A DNA stretch of 64,000 bases, from NCBI RefSeq assembly GCF_000219125.1, contig NZ_AFGF01000017.1, positions 1 to 64,000 on the forward strand, written 5' to 3'. The notes below the pieces were generated by a model. It was not told where the DNA came from. It searched no databases and saw only the letters and a list, made by a program, of their open reading frames with translations. Each line of letters opens with the position of its first letter. Positions within the stretch are counted from its first letter, which is position 1. The DNA is from Acetonema longum DSM 6540 (GTDB taxonomy: Bacteria; Bacillota; Negativicutes; Sporomusales; Acetonemataceae). Position numbers and translations under genes: made by a program. Positions 1 through 10,967 of this stretch are shown piece after piece.

Positions 1-150
1 TCTTTTCTCGTTTCGGCTTCCTTAACTTAATGACATTGCCCCGCAAACACTCTTTTTTTATAGGGAACAATGAATTTCAACAGCTTTAGCAAGGTTAAAT
101 CCTCCTGGAACCCAAAATTGCAGCATAAATTCTCTCTTTACTAAATAACG

Positions 151-205
151 TTGATTTGGCTGATATGGATCAGTATGATAAACTGTACACACGCTATACG
201 GTCAA
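151..205. promoter_or_regulatory. divergent MerR-type promoter/operator
   Basis: On the plus strand TTGATT (151-156), a 17-bp spacer and TATGAT (174-179) form a promoter for the MerR gene. On the minus strand TTGACC (205-200), a 19-bp spacer and TATCAT (180-175) form a second, divergent promoter with the long spacer typical of MerR-activated promoters. The spacer carries an imperfect dyad (GTA...TAC). The same arrangement recurs at 1847-1877, where it faces an MFS gene. To the left (1-150) I see no intact gene that this promoter could serve. Confidence 0.6.
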
Positions 206-232
206 CTCTTAAAAACAATAAAAGGGGAAGTT

Positions 233-1066
233 ATGAGAAGTAATCATATGAAAATCAGCGAGTTTGCACAGGTAACCGGAATTACACGCAAGAATCTCAT
301 ATTCTATGACAAGATAGGACTTCTATCGCCCACAAGGGTAGATGGGCAGAACAATTACCGTTATTACACTTATCAGCAGATTGACACCGCAAATGTTATT
401 ACCGTATTACGGGAGATTGATATGCCGCTGAAAGAAATTAAAGCGTATTTGTGCGGACGCTCCCCGGAAAAAATGATTTGTATGCTGAACAGGCAAAAGG
501 AGATTGTGCAGGAAAAGATTAAGATGCTTGTACAAATCAGCGATATGCTGGACACTCGAATTGATTTGACTCAGCAGGGGATTGATGCGGAGCGGAATAT
601 AGATTCCATTGCTCTAAAGGAGTGTGAAGCAACCCCGATTTTGTTGGGGCCGGAGCTTCCTGCGGATGCGAATAACCATTTGCTGAAGGGCTGGTACTAT
701 CTCTTGGATTTTTATGAGTTTTGCAGGAAAAACAAGGTGATTCGCGGTTTGCCGACCGGGATCATCATTTCCCATGCAGATCTGATGAAGGGAATTTATC
801 TGCACCCGTCCTACTACTACTACCGCCCTGTATCCGGAAGCAGCTATCCCAACAATGCACAAAAACCCAGAGGCTTATATGTCATCGGGCAGGAACAGGC
901 GGAGTACGGCAGGGGCAGCAATCTATACAATCGTCTTTTGGCCTATATTAAAGAAGCCGGTCTTACGATCTGCGGCAATGCCTATGAAGAGTATTTGTTT
1001 GATGAAATATCTACGATGGACTCCGGGCAATATCTTTTGCAAATAGCAATACATGTCCAAAAATAA
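233..1066 (+). CDS. MerR-family transcriptional regulator with effector-binding domain
   Basis: A 277-residue regulator. Residues about 6-75 form the winged-helix MerR DNA-binding domain (KISEFAQVTGITRKNLIFYD, then an NNYRYY wing), followed by a coiled-coil dimerisation helix (about 80-115) and a C-terminal region of about 150 residues that resembles the GyrI/BmrR-type small-molecule binding fold. The ATG at 233 follows a GGGGAAG ribosome site; an in-frame ATG at 248 is the alternative. Family members twist 19-bp-spacer promoters into an active form when they bind a drug or metabolite, usually to induce an efflux pump. The convergent MFS gene downstream has exactly such a promoter but is broken. 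Ligand unknown. Confidence 0.85.
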   Translation: MRSNHMKISEFAQVTGITRKNLIFYDKIGLLSPTRVDGQNNYRYYTYQQIDTANVITVLREIDMPLKEIKAYLCGRSPEKMICMLNRQKEIVQEKIKMLVQISDMLDTRIDLTQQGIDAERNIDSIALKECEATPILLGPELPADANNHLLKGWYYLLDFYEFCRKNKVIRGLPTGIIISHADLMKGIYLHPSYYYYRPVSGSSYPNNAQKPRGLYVIGQEQAEYGRGSNLYNRLLAYIKEAGLTICGNAYEEYLFDEISTMDSGQYLLQIAIHVQK

Positions 1067-1073
1067 AACCAGC

Positions 1074-1796
1074 TTAGCTGTTGTCAGACTCCGTAGGCGA
1101 TTTCTGTTTTTGATATTTCTTTATATAAATACTCAAAACCATGTAAGCTACAATAAACAATATCAACAAAAGATACATTGTTTTATAAGAAGTCGCTTCG
1201 ATAACCAATCCCAAGAGCAGCGAACCGCCTCCAATCCCCAGGTCAAAAAAGTTAAGAAATGAGCCTACTGCGGCTTCCCTATCCTCTGCCTCAACATCAC
1301 TGATGATCCAAGCCTGTACTGCAGGGAAAATTGCACCGAATGCAACTCCGTAAAATAGAGCAGAGATATTAAGAAGCAGCTCGGAATTGCTGTGAGCAAT
1401 GAGAATCATAGCAATAATCAAGCTGAAACCGCAGGGAATAAGCACATATACGGGGCCCTTCGCGTCAAATATCTTTCCTGATATCACTCTGATAAAGATG
1501 CCGGTAATTGTTTCTCCCACTCCGAAGTAGCCCATTCCTTCTCCTAATCGGCTGGAAGGCAATTCTTCCGATGCCAATGTAGCAAAGTAGGTGCTGGCAA
1601 CACCAAAGCCAATTCCATGGATGAGCCGGAAGCTAAGCAACGCAGCCAGGTTTCCGGAAAACAGATAACTTCCCGTAGCTACTGCACAGATTAAAACGCC
1701 CGTCAATAAGATGAATTTTTTCTTCATAATATATACTAAACTGCTGGCAAACATTCAAATCAGCAGCGCGGAAATGGTAAACGAACCCACTATCAT
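1074..1796 (-). pseudogene. degraded MFS efflux transporter
   Basis: Residues from the 226-aa open stretch (1754 to 1074) match the drug-efflux branch of the major facilitator superfamily, for example RLIHGIGFG, GEGMGYFG, SGKIFDAKGP, FGAIFPAVQAW and FDLGIGGGSLLLG. It cannot be complete. The frame continues upstream as MIVGSFTISALLI and then meets a TGA at 1755-1757, where the family normally has an Arg-Pro/Arg-Phe. TM1 is missing. GEGMGYFGVGETITG is joined directly to the TM8-like IFIRVISGKIFDAKGP, so about 100 residues (TM5-TM7) are deleted in frame. Normal members are about 400 residues. I read it as a pseudogene that was the target of the neighbouring MerR regulator; its promoter at 1847-1877 is still near-perfect. 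Confidence 0.75.
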
Positions 1797-1846
1797 CCTC
1801 CAGCAATAATAGTTTTGATCTAACAAATTTATTTTCTCCTCAACGC

Positions 1847-1877
1847 ATTATAAACTGTATACATTCTGTACAGTCAA
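1847..1877 (-). promoter_or_regulatory. MerR-type 19-bp-spacer promoter
   Basis: On the minus strand TTGACT (1877-1872), exactly 19 bp, then TATAAT (1852-1847), with the spacer containing the dyad GTACAG...GTATAC. It points at the MFS pseudogene. It closely matches the operator at 175-205, and the similarity extends on the far side through CTTAAAA(A/G)CAATAA, the sequence that precedes the merR ribosome site, which suggests that the whole divergent merR/target intergenic region was duplicated. Confidence 0.75.
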
Positions 1878-1918
1878 ATCTTAAAAGCAATAATAAAGAG
1901 GTAATCCTGGGATTATTT

Positions 1919-1952
1919 AAGGCTTTGCGAAATTTTTTCAAAGCCTTTTTGC
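1919..1952 (+). terminator. rho-independent terminator (orphan)
   Basis: AAGGCTTTG / CAAAGCCTT stem (1919-1927, 1939-1947) followed by TTTTT. It lies on the plus strand with no intact plus-strand gene before it. It either ends a lost gene or attenuates transcription towards the dehydrogenase at 2074. The rest of 1953-2073 shows nothing beyond the AAGGAG ribosome site of that gene. Confidence 0.6.
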
Positions 1953-2073
1953 CGTTCGGCAAATTAGCCCGGGTATTAATGCTCACACTGTTAAAGCATA
2001 TAGTTTGGCAATTATCTCATACTAAATTCTGATAACATGCAAAGCAAATAAGAATATCGAAGGAGAAACGAAC

Positions 2074-2988
2074 ATGAAATTTTCTGTTATCGGATGCGGC
2101 AAAGTTGGCGCCACTATAGCGTTTACCGCCATGCTGAAAAATTTCGCCCACGAAATTGTCCTGGTTGACGTAAACAGCGATAAAGCTCGCGGCGAGATGT
2201 TCGATATCATGCAGTGCGAAGCCTATGAACCTCAAACCCTATTTCATGCCGGCAGCTATGAAGACACCGCAGGCTCAGATGTTGTTATTATCACTGCCGG
2301 CATTCCCCGCAGGCACGATGAGCCCAGAGTCCTGCTGCTGGAGAGAAACGCCCGGCTGATAGCGGATATTGTTCGCCAAGTCGTGAACTACAGTCCGGAG
2401 TGCATCCTTTTCATGGTTACCAATCCTCTGGATGTAATGGTCCAACTGGCTTATGAAGTTTCCGGTTTTCCTGCGTCCAGGGTTATTGGAATGGGTACGG
2501 TTCTTGATACTGCCCGGTATCGTGCCTTCCTGAGCCGGGAGTTTACAGTGAATGCGCGTGATATTGATGCATATGTGATTGGCGAGCATGGTGAAACAAT
2601 GGTCCCTGTAGCTTCCAATATAAAAATTAAGGGTATTTCCCTGGAACAATTCCCGGCCTATTCCGATAAGATACTGACCGATATCATTGATCACGTGATT
2701 GCTACTTCCGGTGAAGTGATTGCCCTGAAAGGCGGTACGGTATTTGCCCCTGCGGTTTCAGCCTGTATCGTTCTGGAGGCAATCGTTCATAACGCTTCTG
2801 CCATACTCCCGGTTTGTACGGTGAACGAAAGATATGGAGCGCCTTTAAGTCTTCCTACGGTTATCGGTAAAAATGGAGCCGGGACAGTATTTGATCTGGC
2901 TCTTACCAAAGCCGAAAAAGAAAGACTGGATGCTTCCGTTGCGAATATCAAAACATATGTCGATGAACTGCACAGTGCTATAAAATAA
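2074..2988 (+). CDS. malate/lactate dehydrogenase family protein
   Basis: A 304-residue NAD-dependent 2-hydroxyacid dehydrogenase of the LDH/MDH superfamily. Visible are the N-terminal Rossmann motif (GCGKVGATIAF), the acidic NAD-ribose residue in VLVDVN, the substrate-loop GIPRRHDEPR, the NP motif (VTNPLDVM), the second substrate arginine in DTARYR and the catalytic His in GEHGETMVP. The specificity position of the loop (Gln in LDH, Arg in MDH) aligns with Arg, so malate/oxaloacetate is more likely than lactate/pyruvate, but the loop is atypical. The ATG has a GGAG site 9 bp upstream. Stands alone between terminators. Confidence 0.85.
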   Translation: MKFSVIGCGKVGATIAFTAMLKNFAHEIVLVDVNSDKARGEMFDIMQCEAYEPQTLFHAGSYEDTAGSDVVIITAGIPRRHDEPRVLLLERNARLIADIVRQVVNYSPECILFMVTNPLDVMVQLAYEVSGFPASRVIGMGTVLDTARYRAFLSREFTVNARDIDAYVIGEHGETMVPVASNIKIKGISLEQFPAYSDKILTDIIDHVIATSGEVIALKGGTVFAPAVSACIVLEAIVHNASAILPVCTVNERYGAPLSLPTVIGKNGAGTVFDLALTKAEKERLDASVANIKTYVDELHSAIK

Positions 2989-3080
2989 ATGGAACTGTTA
3001 CCAAGTTTCTCGTTAGAGGCCGTAGCGGCCCTCTGTTGGTCATGAAACCGGCGGTTGAAAAACTGCGGTAAGAGCAATAC

Positions 3081-3119
3081 AGCCACCCTCAGCCCGTTTT
3101 ATGTACGGGGAGGGTGGCT
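3081..3119. terminator. hairpin downstream of dehydrogenase
   Basis: AGCCACCCTC pairs with GAGGGTGGCT, with inner pairing of GCCCG and CGGGG. No strong T-run follows, so it may act as an mRNA 3' end stabiliser as much as a terminator. Confidence 0.45.
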
Positions 3120-3150
3120 TGTCTAAAAGTTCAGGTTCTGGAAATACATC

Positions 3151-3182
3151 GGCCCCCTCCCGATAGTAAACGGGAGAGGGCC
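3151..3182. terminator. bidirectional terminator-like hairpin
   Basis: GGCCCCCTCCCG / CGGGAGAGGGCC with an 8-nt loop between the convergent dehydrogenase and lipase genes. It lies 7 bp from the lipase stop codon. Confidence 0.5.
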
Positions 3183-3188
3183 GTATAA

Positions 3189-4521
3189 CTATTTTCCCTG
3201 GCTTGCTTTGTTAAACTGATCCGCCAATTGGGCATGCATTCCTTTGAAAGTATGAATGAAGGCGCCCAAGGGGGTCAAGGTAGAGGTTGATGTTGAAAAA
3301 ACAGCGGTGGCGGCTACGGAAGCGCTGTCGTTTGTGATATTATAGACAGTTTGCGTAAATATGATGTAGTAAGTGTTCTCTACTTCCTTCATTTTCACAG
3401 CGCCCACCTCGGAGACCACGGCCCAGCGGCAGCCAGCGGCGACGGCTGCTTCTCGCCAGTTAGTCCGGTCTTTGGCTATAACGGAATCCGGCAAGGCTTG
3501 CCGGTATTCATCCAGTAAGGCTTCTTGCATGTACCAGAAATCGGACGACAGGTCGGAGAGAAGATTGTTGGTAAGCGGGGTGATATAGACGCGTTCGTGA
3601 TTTTGGTATTTGCCGCCGGGAAGGACAGGCTGCGGCATGCCGGCCTCAATAGCCAGACGGCGTTTGTCATAGTAGTTCTTTATCGCCGAATCAATATAAC
3701 CGGCCAATTCATGCGCATCGTCCACCATATCCGGCGGTCGCCATAGAATTTCCCGGCCGAACTGCCGGTAGCCGCCGGCCAGAGTTTGCAGGACGCCGGT
3801 TACCTTATCGCCGGAATGGACGATCCGGGTGAGGGGAAGGATTGGCTCGTAATGAGCGGCAAAAGCCGCATTGCCTACGGCGGGGGCACCAAACGTGATG
3901 ATCTCCAGCTGATCCGGGCTGACTCCCATGCTTAACAGCCGGGCCCCGGACAGGGTGGCGGCTGCGCCGCCGAGACTGTGGCCGGTCAGGAGCAGCTTGT
4001 AATTTCTGTCATTGCGGAGCAAGTCGGGAAAAGAAAGGTGAATCCGCTGGGGATTGCGCAGAACAGCCGACGGACCGGCCTGGACAAATTCGTTAAAGCC
4101 CTTGTGGACCTTCGGTTCCGTGGGGGGGAGTCTTCTTTTTTGCGGCATTGGCGGCGAATTCTTCGGGAGTGCTGCCGGCAAAATAGACTTTACCCACTCG
4201 TAGGTCGGTTTTAACGTCCCATTTATTCTCTGTGCCGACGATGGCTACCAGATAATAAGGAACACCCTCTCGCCGGGCAATCAGGTAACGAGCGCCATTA
4301 CGTCCGTGAGCCTGGATGTAATGGTCAATTTGCCAGCCATTCTGTTCCAGGTAATAACTGGCCAGTTCGCCGAGTCGGCCACTATAGGCGGCAGCGCTGG
4401 CGCCGACCGACAGATAGATCCGGGCGGCTAACTCATAGTCTTCCTGGGGCCCGGCAGCGCCGCTGACCGGTGAACCGAGCAGCACGCTGACGGTCAGTAA
4501 TAGCACCAGGATTTGTTTCAA
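3189..4521 (-). pseudogene. secreted class 3 lipase, frameshifted in a C7 tract
   Basis: Two overlapping reading frames together make one lipase of about 440 residues. The first (4521 down to about 4122) has a signal peptide (MKQILVLLLTVSVLLGSPVSGA) and the N-terminal half. The second has the lipase core: nucleophile elbow GHSLGG, a downstream Asp in VHSGDKVTGV and a His in YQNHERVYI. Dropping one base from the run of seven C (minus strand; G at 4122-4128) joins AKKKTPP to TEPKVHKGFN without a break. So this is a +1 slip in a homopolymer: a recent null mutation, a phase-variable switch or a sequencing error. The start ATG overlaps the stop of the upstream TetR gene (ATGA), so the two are cotranscribed. 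Confidence 0.75.
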
Positions 4522-5099
4522 CGGATATCACCTTCTTTTGGCGGGATCAGACCATGTAAAATAATGTCCGAGAGTGCGGTCAATGCATCTGCATAGGTCA
4601 TGTTGTTTTTTTCTAAAAATTGAAAGGAACATAAATCATCCAGTACGCTGATGATCAACTGCCTGAATACAGAGACGTTGACAGGGCGAAATGCGTGTTC
4701 TTCTATACCCTGCTGGATAAGCGCCATCAGCTTATCGAGACGTTCCTGGCGAAAATCTGATAGCTGCTTATAATGATCAGGATAATAATGTCGGAAATCA
4801 TCGTGAATCGCACGATTGTAAACCGGCCCAAATACTTTTTGACTGATTTTCAGCAGACTTTGAATTTTTTCGGCAGTGGATAGTCGGGCATTCTTATAAA
4901 TCTCATCTTCCTGTTCCTGAATAGTTTGGCTGCTCCTGTTTACCAGTTCCTGTATCAGATCGCTTTTTGCGGCAAAGTGATCATATAAAGTCGTTTTGCT
5001 GAGACTAAGCCGCTTGGCCAGGTCATTCATCGTGAACTTTACGCCTCGGGTTTTCAGTTCTTCGGCAGCGGCTAAGACAATGTGGTCACGCAAGAACAT
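4518..5099 (-). CDS. TetR-family regulator
   Basis: A 193-residue repressor. Residues about 1-50 form the TetR helix-turn-helix (FTMNDLAKRLSLSKTTLYDHFAAKSDLI); the rest is the all-helical ligand domain, with no motif that reveals the ligand. It overlaps the lipase gene by 4 bp. Its promoter (TTGACA 5185-5180, 17-bp spacer, TATCAT 5162-5157) is followed by a 26-bp inverted repeat at 5117-5142 that is a good candidate for autoregulation. The same promoter and repeat occur again at 6089-6157. Confidence 0.88.
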   Translation of the reverse strand: MFLRDHIVLAAAEELKTRGVKFTMNDLAKRLSLSKTTLYDHFAAKSDLIQELVNRSSQTIQEQEDEIYKNARLSTAEKIQSLLKISQKVFGPVYNRAIHDDFRHYYPDHYKQLSDFRQERLDKLMALIQQGIEEHAFRPVNVSVFRQLIISVLDDLCSFQFLEKNNMTYADALTALSDIILHGLIPPKEGDIR

Positions 5100-5116
5100 G
5101 TCACCTCAGTTGCTGT

Positions 5117-5185
5117 TGTACCAAAAAGACAAAAATGGTACAGAAATTTTAAGTTTATGATATCCTCCTTTTTAGTACGTGTCAA
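5117..5185 (-). promoter_or_regulatory. TetR operon promoter and operator
   Basis: Minus-strand TTGACA (5185-5180), 17 bp, TATCAT (5162-5157), then the inverted repeat TGTACC-N14-GGTACA at 5117-5142, between the -10 box and the start codon where a repressor would block transcription. The -35 hexamer overlaps the stop codon of the upstream membrane-protein gene. Confidence 0.7.
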
Positions 5186-5862
5186 TATTCTTTCCGCCCG
5201 GATAATGAGACCGTATATTTTAAGGCCGAAATTAAACAGAGGGTATAACCGAATAATTCGGTTCCTTCCTCCATCGCATTTTTTACGACCCGGAGGTATG
5301 ATTCGTTTAATAGATTCTGCCATAGCAGCCCCATGCCCATCAAGCGGGAGAAAACGAAAACCGTCAGCAAGCCGCAAAGCATGATGTAATAGCTTTCGCT
5401 TTTGCAGAAATCCACGACTCCATCCAGTATATCCGGGTGCCGCCAGGCTAAAAAGATCATGTAAGAGACAATAGCCAGTACAAAGTAAAACCAGGAAATG
5501 TGGAGCTGATCCGTAATAAAATCCAGCTCCCGAATCACGGCACAGGAGAAAAAGCCGGCGATCAGAACCATGCCGTATTTGGTTCCGGGAACCGGATGAT
5601 GCCGGGAAAGATAGATAAAAATGCCGGCAATCATAGTTAAAATACTTCCCTGAAGCAGTTCTGTCAGCGAGGTTTCCGTAATGGTATTTTTTAAAATCAA
5701 GACATCAATAAACGGCGCCTGTAAAATGATCGCGGCGCTCACGGCAAGCGCGACGAATTCCAGCAGTTTCCTTTTGAAAAACAGAAGGTTGCTGCGCGTG
5801 TCTGGCTTGATGCTGCACATATCCATTTTTTCGGCTGCCGTAATCTGAATCCGGTTACGCAA
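5182..5862 (-). CDS. polytopic membrane protein, unknown
   Basis: A 226-residue protein with about five or six hydrophobic segments (FVALAVSAAIILQAPFI, LLQGSILTMIAGIFIYL, YGMVLIAGFFSCAVI, ISWFYFVLAIVSYMIFLAW, YYIMLCGLLTVFVFSRLMGMG, ELFGYTLCLISALKYTV). Starts at TTG 5862 with GAGGTG 8 bp upstream. Charged residues inside membrane segments (CAVIRELDF, NAMEEGTELFGY) look conserved in character, but I recognise no named family. It has its own promoter at 5921-5949. It separates the TetR operon from the remnant of its duplicate. Confidence 0.6.
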   Translation of the reverse strand: MRNRIQITAAEKMDMCSIKPDTRSNLLFFKRKLLEFVALAVSAAIILQAPFIDVLILKNTITETSLTELLQGSILTMIAGIFIYLSRHHPVPGTKYGMVLIAGFFSCAVIRELDFITDQLHISWFYFVLAIVSYMIFLAWRHPDILDGVVDFCKSESYYIMLCGLLTVFVFSRLMGMGLLWQNLLNESYLRVVKNAMEEGTELFGYTLCLISALKYTVSLSGRKEY

Positions 5863-6325
5863 AATAATTCACCTCAAATTTCCGGTTAACATTCAACAGG
5901 TTATCCATTATTTAACAATTATGCTATTCCTTTTTTTTACATATGTCAACCGTGTTTGTATGTATAAAGGGATTTCGTAAGATGGAGAAATCTACAACTG
6001 TTCTCCTTTCTTCCTTAACCTGTTTTAAGTGGATCTGCCAATTAAACATGCATTTCCGGGGGGCATCTTTCACTGATCAGTGTGGCTTTGTACCGAAATG
6101 ACAAAATCAGTACATAGAGTTTAAATTTATAATATCCTTTTTTTTACTGTCTGTCAATATACTGTCCGCGCAATCCAGACAGGTGGAGTTCCAGACTCAC
6201 TGGCGGCGAAGCATTCTTCTTTCGCCGAACCTAGTCACATGCTATACTAGTAAAGTATCCATTCGTTTCGTTCAATCTAAATCAGATGCAAATTAGAAAG
6301 TACTTTTTAAGGAGCCACCAATATT
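5863..6325. other. 463-bp gene-free interval
   Basis: Contains a minus-strand promoter for the membrane protein (TTGACA 5949-5944, 17 bp, TAGCAT 5926-5921), the decayed TetR-lipase copy (see 6018-6157) and, close to 6310, the AAGGAG ribosome site of the AEC gene. No other open frame of interest. Confidence 0.6.
6018..6157 (-). pseudogene. remnant of a second TetR-lipase operon
   Basis: 6086-6157 repeats the TetR promoter: TTGACA (6157-6152), 17 bp, TATTAT (6134-6129) and the 26-bp operator-like repeat TGTAC...GGTACA (6089-6114), with similar flanking sequence. About 30 bp further on in the direction of transcription, 6018-6058 resembles the 3' end of the lipase gene: on the minus strand it reads MHV-stop-LADPLKTG where the lipase has MHAQLADQFNKA. 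Everything between (the TetR gene and most of the lipase) is gone. An internal deletion of a tandem copy explains both matches. Confidence 0.6.
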
Positions 6326-7273
6326 GTGGATATATTTACAAAATTGCTGTACCTGTTTGCGGACCTGATCCTGCCTTTGGCTGTCGGATATTTATGCCGT
6401 TGCCGGGCCTGGTTTGATCAGGATATTTCCCGGCGGTTGGTCCGGACCAACATCTGGGGTTTTGTGCCGGTTTTAGCCATATTGACTTTGTGGGTGCTGC
6501 CGCTTAACTATTCATTGATCTGGCTGCCGGCTATCGGTGTTTTGCTTTGCATGATTCCGGGGATCGTTGCCTATTTTCGGGTAGAAAAGAAATTTCCCGA
6601 TCCCCTGGACAAAGGAAGCTATGTTCTGAGCGCCATATTATCCAACACCACTACATTAGGCGGCCTGTGCGCTTATATCTTTTATGGGGAAACAGGCTTT
6701 GCGGCAGGGCAGATGGTTGTTATGCTGCAAAATGTGGTCATGTTTTCCTTTTGTTTTCCTCTGGCAGCGTACTATTATCAGAAAAGCATCGGCGGCCGTT
6801 TTGACGGGCAGTCCGTGTCAGCTATCTTCATCACCCCGAATCAGCTGCCGGTAGTGGGTACGATCGTTGGCCTTCTGCTGAACCTGTCCGGGATAGCCCG
6901 GCCGGCTTTGGCCGCGGCGGCAGTAGACCCTTTGGTGCATATCGGCGCCTGGACAGCCTTACTCCCCATAGGCTATTCTATCGATATCGCCGGTATGCGT
7001 AAATATTACAGCGAACTGTTGGATCTCTTGCCGGTTAAATTTATTGTGACGCCCCTGGCTGCCTATTTGTTAGCCAATGGATTGATTGCCAACGGGGACA
7101 AAGCAATTTTACATACCGTTGTTCTTCTTGCCGCCATGCCTACTGCTGTCAATACTGTAATTGCCGCACAGATGAACCAATTGAACGTTAACATAGCCAT
7201 GGCTGCATTTGTTTTGACCACTGCCGTATTTGTCGGTCTGGGAATTCCTTTGCTATTTTTGTGGATCATGTAA
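6326..7273 (+). CDS. AEC (auxin efflux carrier) family permease
   Basis: A 315-residue membrane protein with about 9-10 hydrophobic segments and the two-half layout of AEC transporters. The family signature region NTTTLGGLCAYIFYGETG (residues about 108-125) and the C-terminal PTAVNTVIAAQ near residue 272 are typical; members export small organic acids such as malate or malonate. GTG start at 6326 after AAGGAG at about 6308. Monocistronic between long intergenic regions. The substrate cannot be told from sequence. Confidence 0.8.
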   Translation: MDIFTKLLYLFADLILPLAVGYLCRCRAWFDQDISRRLVRTNIWGFVPVLAILTLWVLPLNYSLIWLPAIGVLLCMIPGIVAYFRVEKKFPDPLDKGSYVLSAILSNTTTLGGLCAYIFYGETGFAAGQMVVMLQNVVMFSFCFPLAAYYYQKSIGGRFDGQSVSAIFITPNQLPVVGTIVGLLLNLSGIARPALAAAAVDPLVHIGAWTALLPIGYSIDIAGMRKYYSELLDLLPVKFIVTPLAAYLLANGLIANGDKAILHTVVLLAAMPTAVNTVIAAQMNQLNVNIAMAAFVLTTAVFVGLGIPLLFLWIM

Positions 7274-7431
7274 GGGGTTCAATGCTCCGGAATTTTTAAA
7301 CAAAAAAATGCAAAATTATTAATATGCAAAACTCGAGAGAGGAATTCTGAATAATTTGAAGAAAGGTTTTACTTTAGAATGCAGCTTAAAAACGACGAAT
7401 TGATCTATATGCGATTAAAGAGGTATCGATC

Positions 7432-9129
7432 ATGCCTTTATTCCTTTCTGACAGTGTCAAACAAGCTGTGCGCACATTGAGCAGCGGAAAAATCAGTTTA
7501 AAAATTTCTTTTTGGTATCTTGTGGCAAGTTCTTTGTGGATTTTGCTTTCCGACCAGGCGGTTGCTCTGTTGGATGTTGACATGCCTACCTTTATACGCA
7601 TGAATACTTATAAAGGCTGGACGTTTGTTTTGGTGACGGCGATTCTTTTGTATCTCTTGGTTCAACGCTTTTTACGGACAGCAGTAGAATCCGGCAATAA
7701 GCTGATGATCGCGCAGCAGGAACTGGAATCGTCCTATGAGGAACTTGCCGCTGCCGAGGAAGAACTGCGACAGCAGTTTGAAACGTTTGAAGGACAAACC
7801 AAGACATTAACCCTTAGCGAGTGGAACTATCGCAATTTATATTATGACGCCTTGACCGGCTTGCCTAATCGCTATTTATTGCGGGACCGGCTGCAAAAGG
7901 CCGTTGAAGACGCCTCTGCGGGCAAGGAAAAACTGGCGGTCATCTTTCTTGATTTAGATGGTTTTAAACTGATGAATGATACCCTGGGTCATTTGGCCGG
8001 GGACGAACTTCTCAAGGCGGTTGGCGGAAGACTGGCGGCCTCTGTCTCGGGCAATGATACTGTCGGCCGCCTGGGCGGGGATGAATTTATGGTCCTGGTG
8101 AAAAACGGCCAATCTCTTGATAATATCGACGCTACTGTCGACAAACTGATTCAGGCAGTGGCGACTCCCTGGCAGCATAACGGGAGTACCTATCGTGTAA
8201 CCTGCAAAGCGGGTATTGCTTTATCCTCCGAAAGTCACTCGACGGATGCCGACGCCCTCTTGCGGCAAGCCGACATTGCCATGTATCAGGCGAAAGAGCA
8301 GGGAAAAGGAAAGTATCAGTACTATCTGCCGGATATGGCCATACAGTTTTCCCGGCGTCTGGAGATTGAGACGGAATTGCACCGGGCCATTGAAGAACAG
8401 CAATTTATCCTGCATTATCAGCCCCAGGTTGCCGGCAACGGTCGCATCGTCGGCGTTGAGGCTCTGCTCCGCTGGCAGCATCCGACAAAGGGATTGATCC
8501 CGCCTCAGGACTTTATCCCGGTGGCGGAAGAGACTGGATTGATCCTGAAAATCGGTGAATGGGTACTAAACACAGCCTGCCGCCAGAGCAGGATCTGGCA
8601 GGACGCCGGTCTGCCAGATCTGCTGATGGCTGTGAATCTTTCGGCCCATCAGCTGCAGCAGAAAGACCTTATAAAGGTTATTTCCCGCGCCATGGATAAG
8701 GCCGGTGTGAAGCCAGAAAATTTAGTCCTGGAAATCACTGAAACAATGGCGATGGAGAATGCCGAACATACGGTTCAGGTGCTGCAGGCGCTTCGGACGA
8801 TGGGGATCCGGATCGCCCTTGACGATTTTGGCGTCGGTTATTCTTCTTTAATTTATCTGAAACGCTTTCATATCAACTCACTCAAAATCGATCGTTCTTT
8901 CATTCAGGATATCCATACTAATTCGGAAGGAGCAATCATCGTCCGAATGATTCTGGCTCTGGCGAAAAATCTTAACTATGTGGTGGTAGCGGAAGGGGTC
9001 GAGACGGTCGGGCAATTGAGTTTTCTAAAAGATTTGCAATGCGACTATATGCAGGGATATCTCTTTAGCGAACCCTTGCCTGCCTCTGCGATGACGAAGC
9101 TGCTGGCTCAATATGGGAACAGACTATGA
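7432..9129 (+). CDS. GGDEF-EAL cyclic-di-GMP enzyme
   Basis: A 565-residue membrane protein. Two N-terminal TM segments (about 24-42 and 58-78) flank a short outside loop, followed by a coiled coil (about 90-130, [19 protein letters not shown]). The GGDEF domain (about 140-300) has DALTGLPNR and an intact active loop [11 protein letters not shown]. The EAL domain (about 315-560) has [43 protein letters not shown] and AEGVET, so the phosphodiesterase residues are present. It may make, degrade or sense c-di-GMP. Own terminator at 9241. Confidence 0.93.
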   Translation: MPLFLSDSVKQAVRTLSSGKISLKISFWYLVASSLWILLSDQAVALLDVDMPTFIRMNTYKGWTFVLVTAILLYLLVQRFLRTAVESGNKLMIAQQELESSYEELAAAEEELRQQFETFEGQTKTLTLSEWNYRNLYYDALTGLPNRYLLRDRLQKAVEDASAGKEKLAVIFLDLDGFKLMNDTLGHLAGDELLKAVGGRLAASVSGNDTVGRLGGDEFMVLVKNGQSLDNIDATVDKLIQAVATPWQHNGSTYRVTCKAGIALSSESHSTDADALLRQADIAMYQAKEQGKGKYQYYLPDMAIQFSRRLEIETELHRAIEEQQFILHYQPQVAGNGRIVGVEALLRWQHPTKGLIPPQDFIPVAEETGLILKIGEWVLNTACRQSRIWQDAGLPDLLMAVNLSAHQLQQKDLIKVISRAMDKAGVKPENLVLEITETMAMENAEHTVQVLQALRTMGIRIALDDFGVGYSSLIYLKRFHINSLKIDRSFIQDIHTNSEGAIIVRMILALAKNLNYVVVAEGVETVGQLSFLKDLQCDYMQGYLFSEPLPASAMTKLLAQYGNRL

Positions 9130-9240
9130 CGGGAGTGAAGCACAGGCAGAGAGGGCTTGCGGGCCCTGCTTTTTAAGGAGGATATTGTTTGACGCAGTAT
9201 GCAATTTGTGTTATGGTAATTAAGGATATGTAATAACAGG

Positions 9241-9267
9241 GCCGTCATTACGACGGCTTTTACTTTT
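9241..9267 (+). terminator. rho-independent terminator
   Basis: GCCGTC-ATTAC-GACGGC followed by TTTTACTTTT, ending the GGDEF-EAL transcript. Just after it, 9270-9302 holds short ACTGACTACTGA direct repeats with no evident role. Confidence 0.75.
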
Positions 9268-9323
9268 AACTGACTACTGAACTACATACTACTGACTACT
9301 GATTATGGAAGGCGGAATTTTAA

Positions 9324-10913
<1,590 letters not shown>

Positions 10914-10967
10914 TCCGCCAGGCTTTAAAATCGGTCAGGGCAATGATACCTTGCATTGCCTTGCAGG

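Noticed and set aside
58-192. 44-codon minus-strand frame (ending ...FNLAKAVEIHCSL) at the left edge
   Set aside because: It starts inside the promoter/operator, has no ribosome site and no recognisable homologue. TTAACTTAATGACATT at 22-37 reminded me of IS ends, but no second end or transposase piece is visible.
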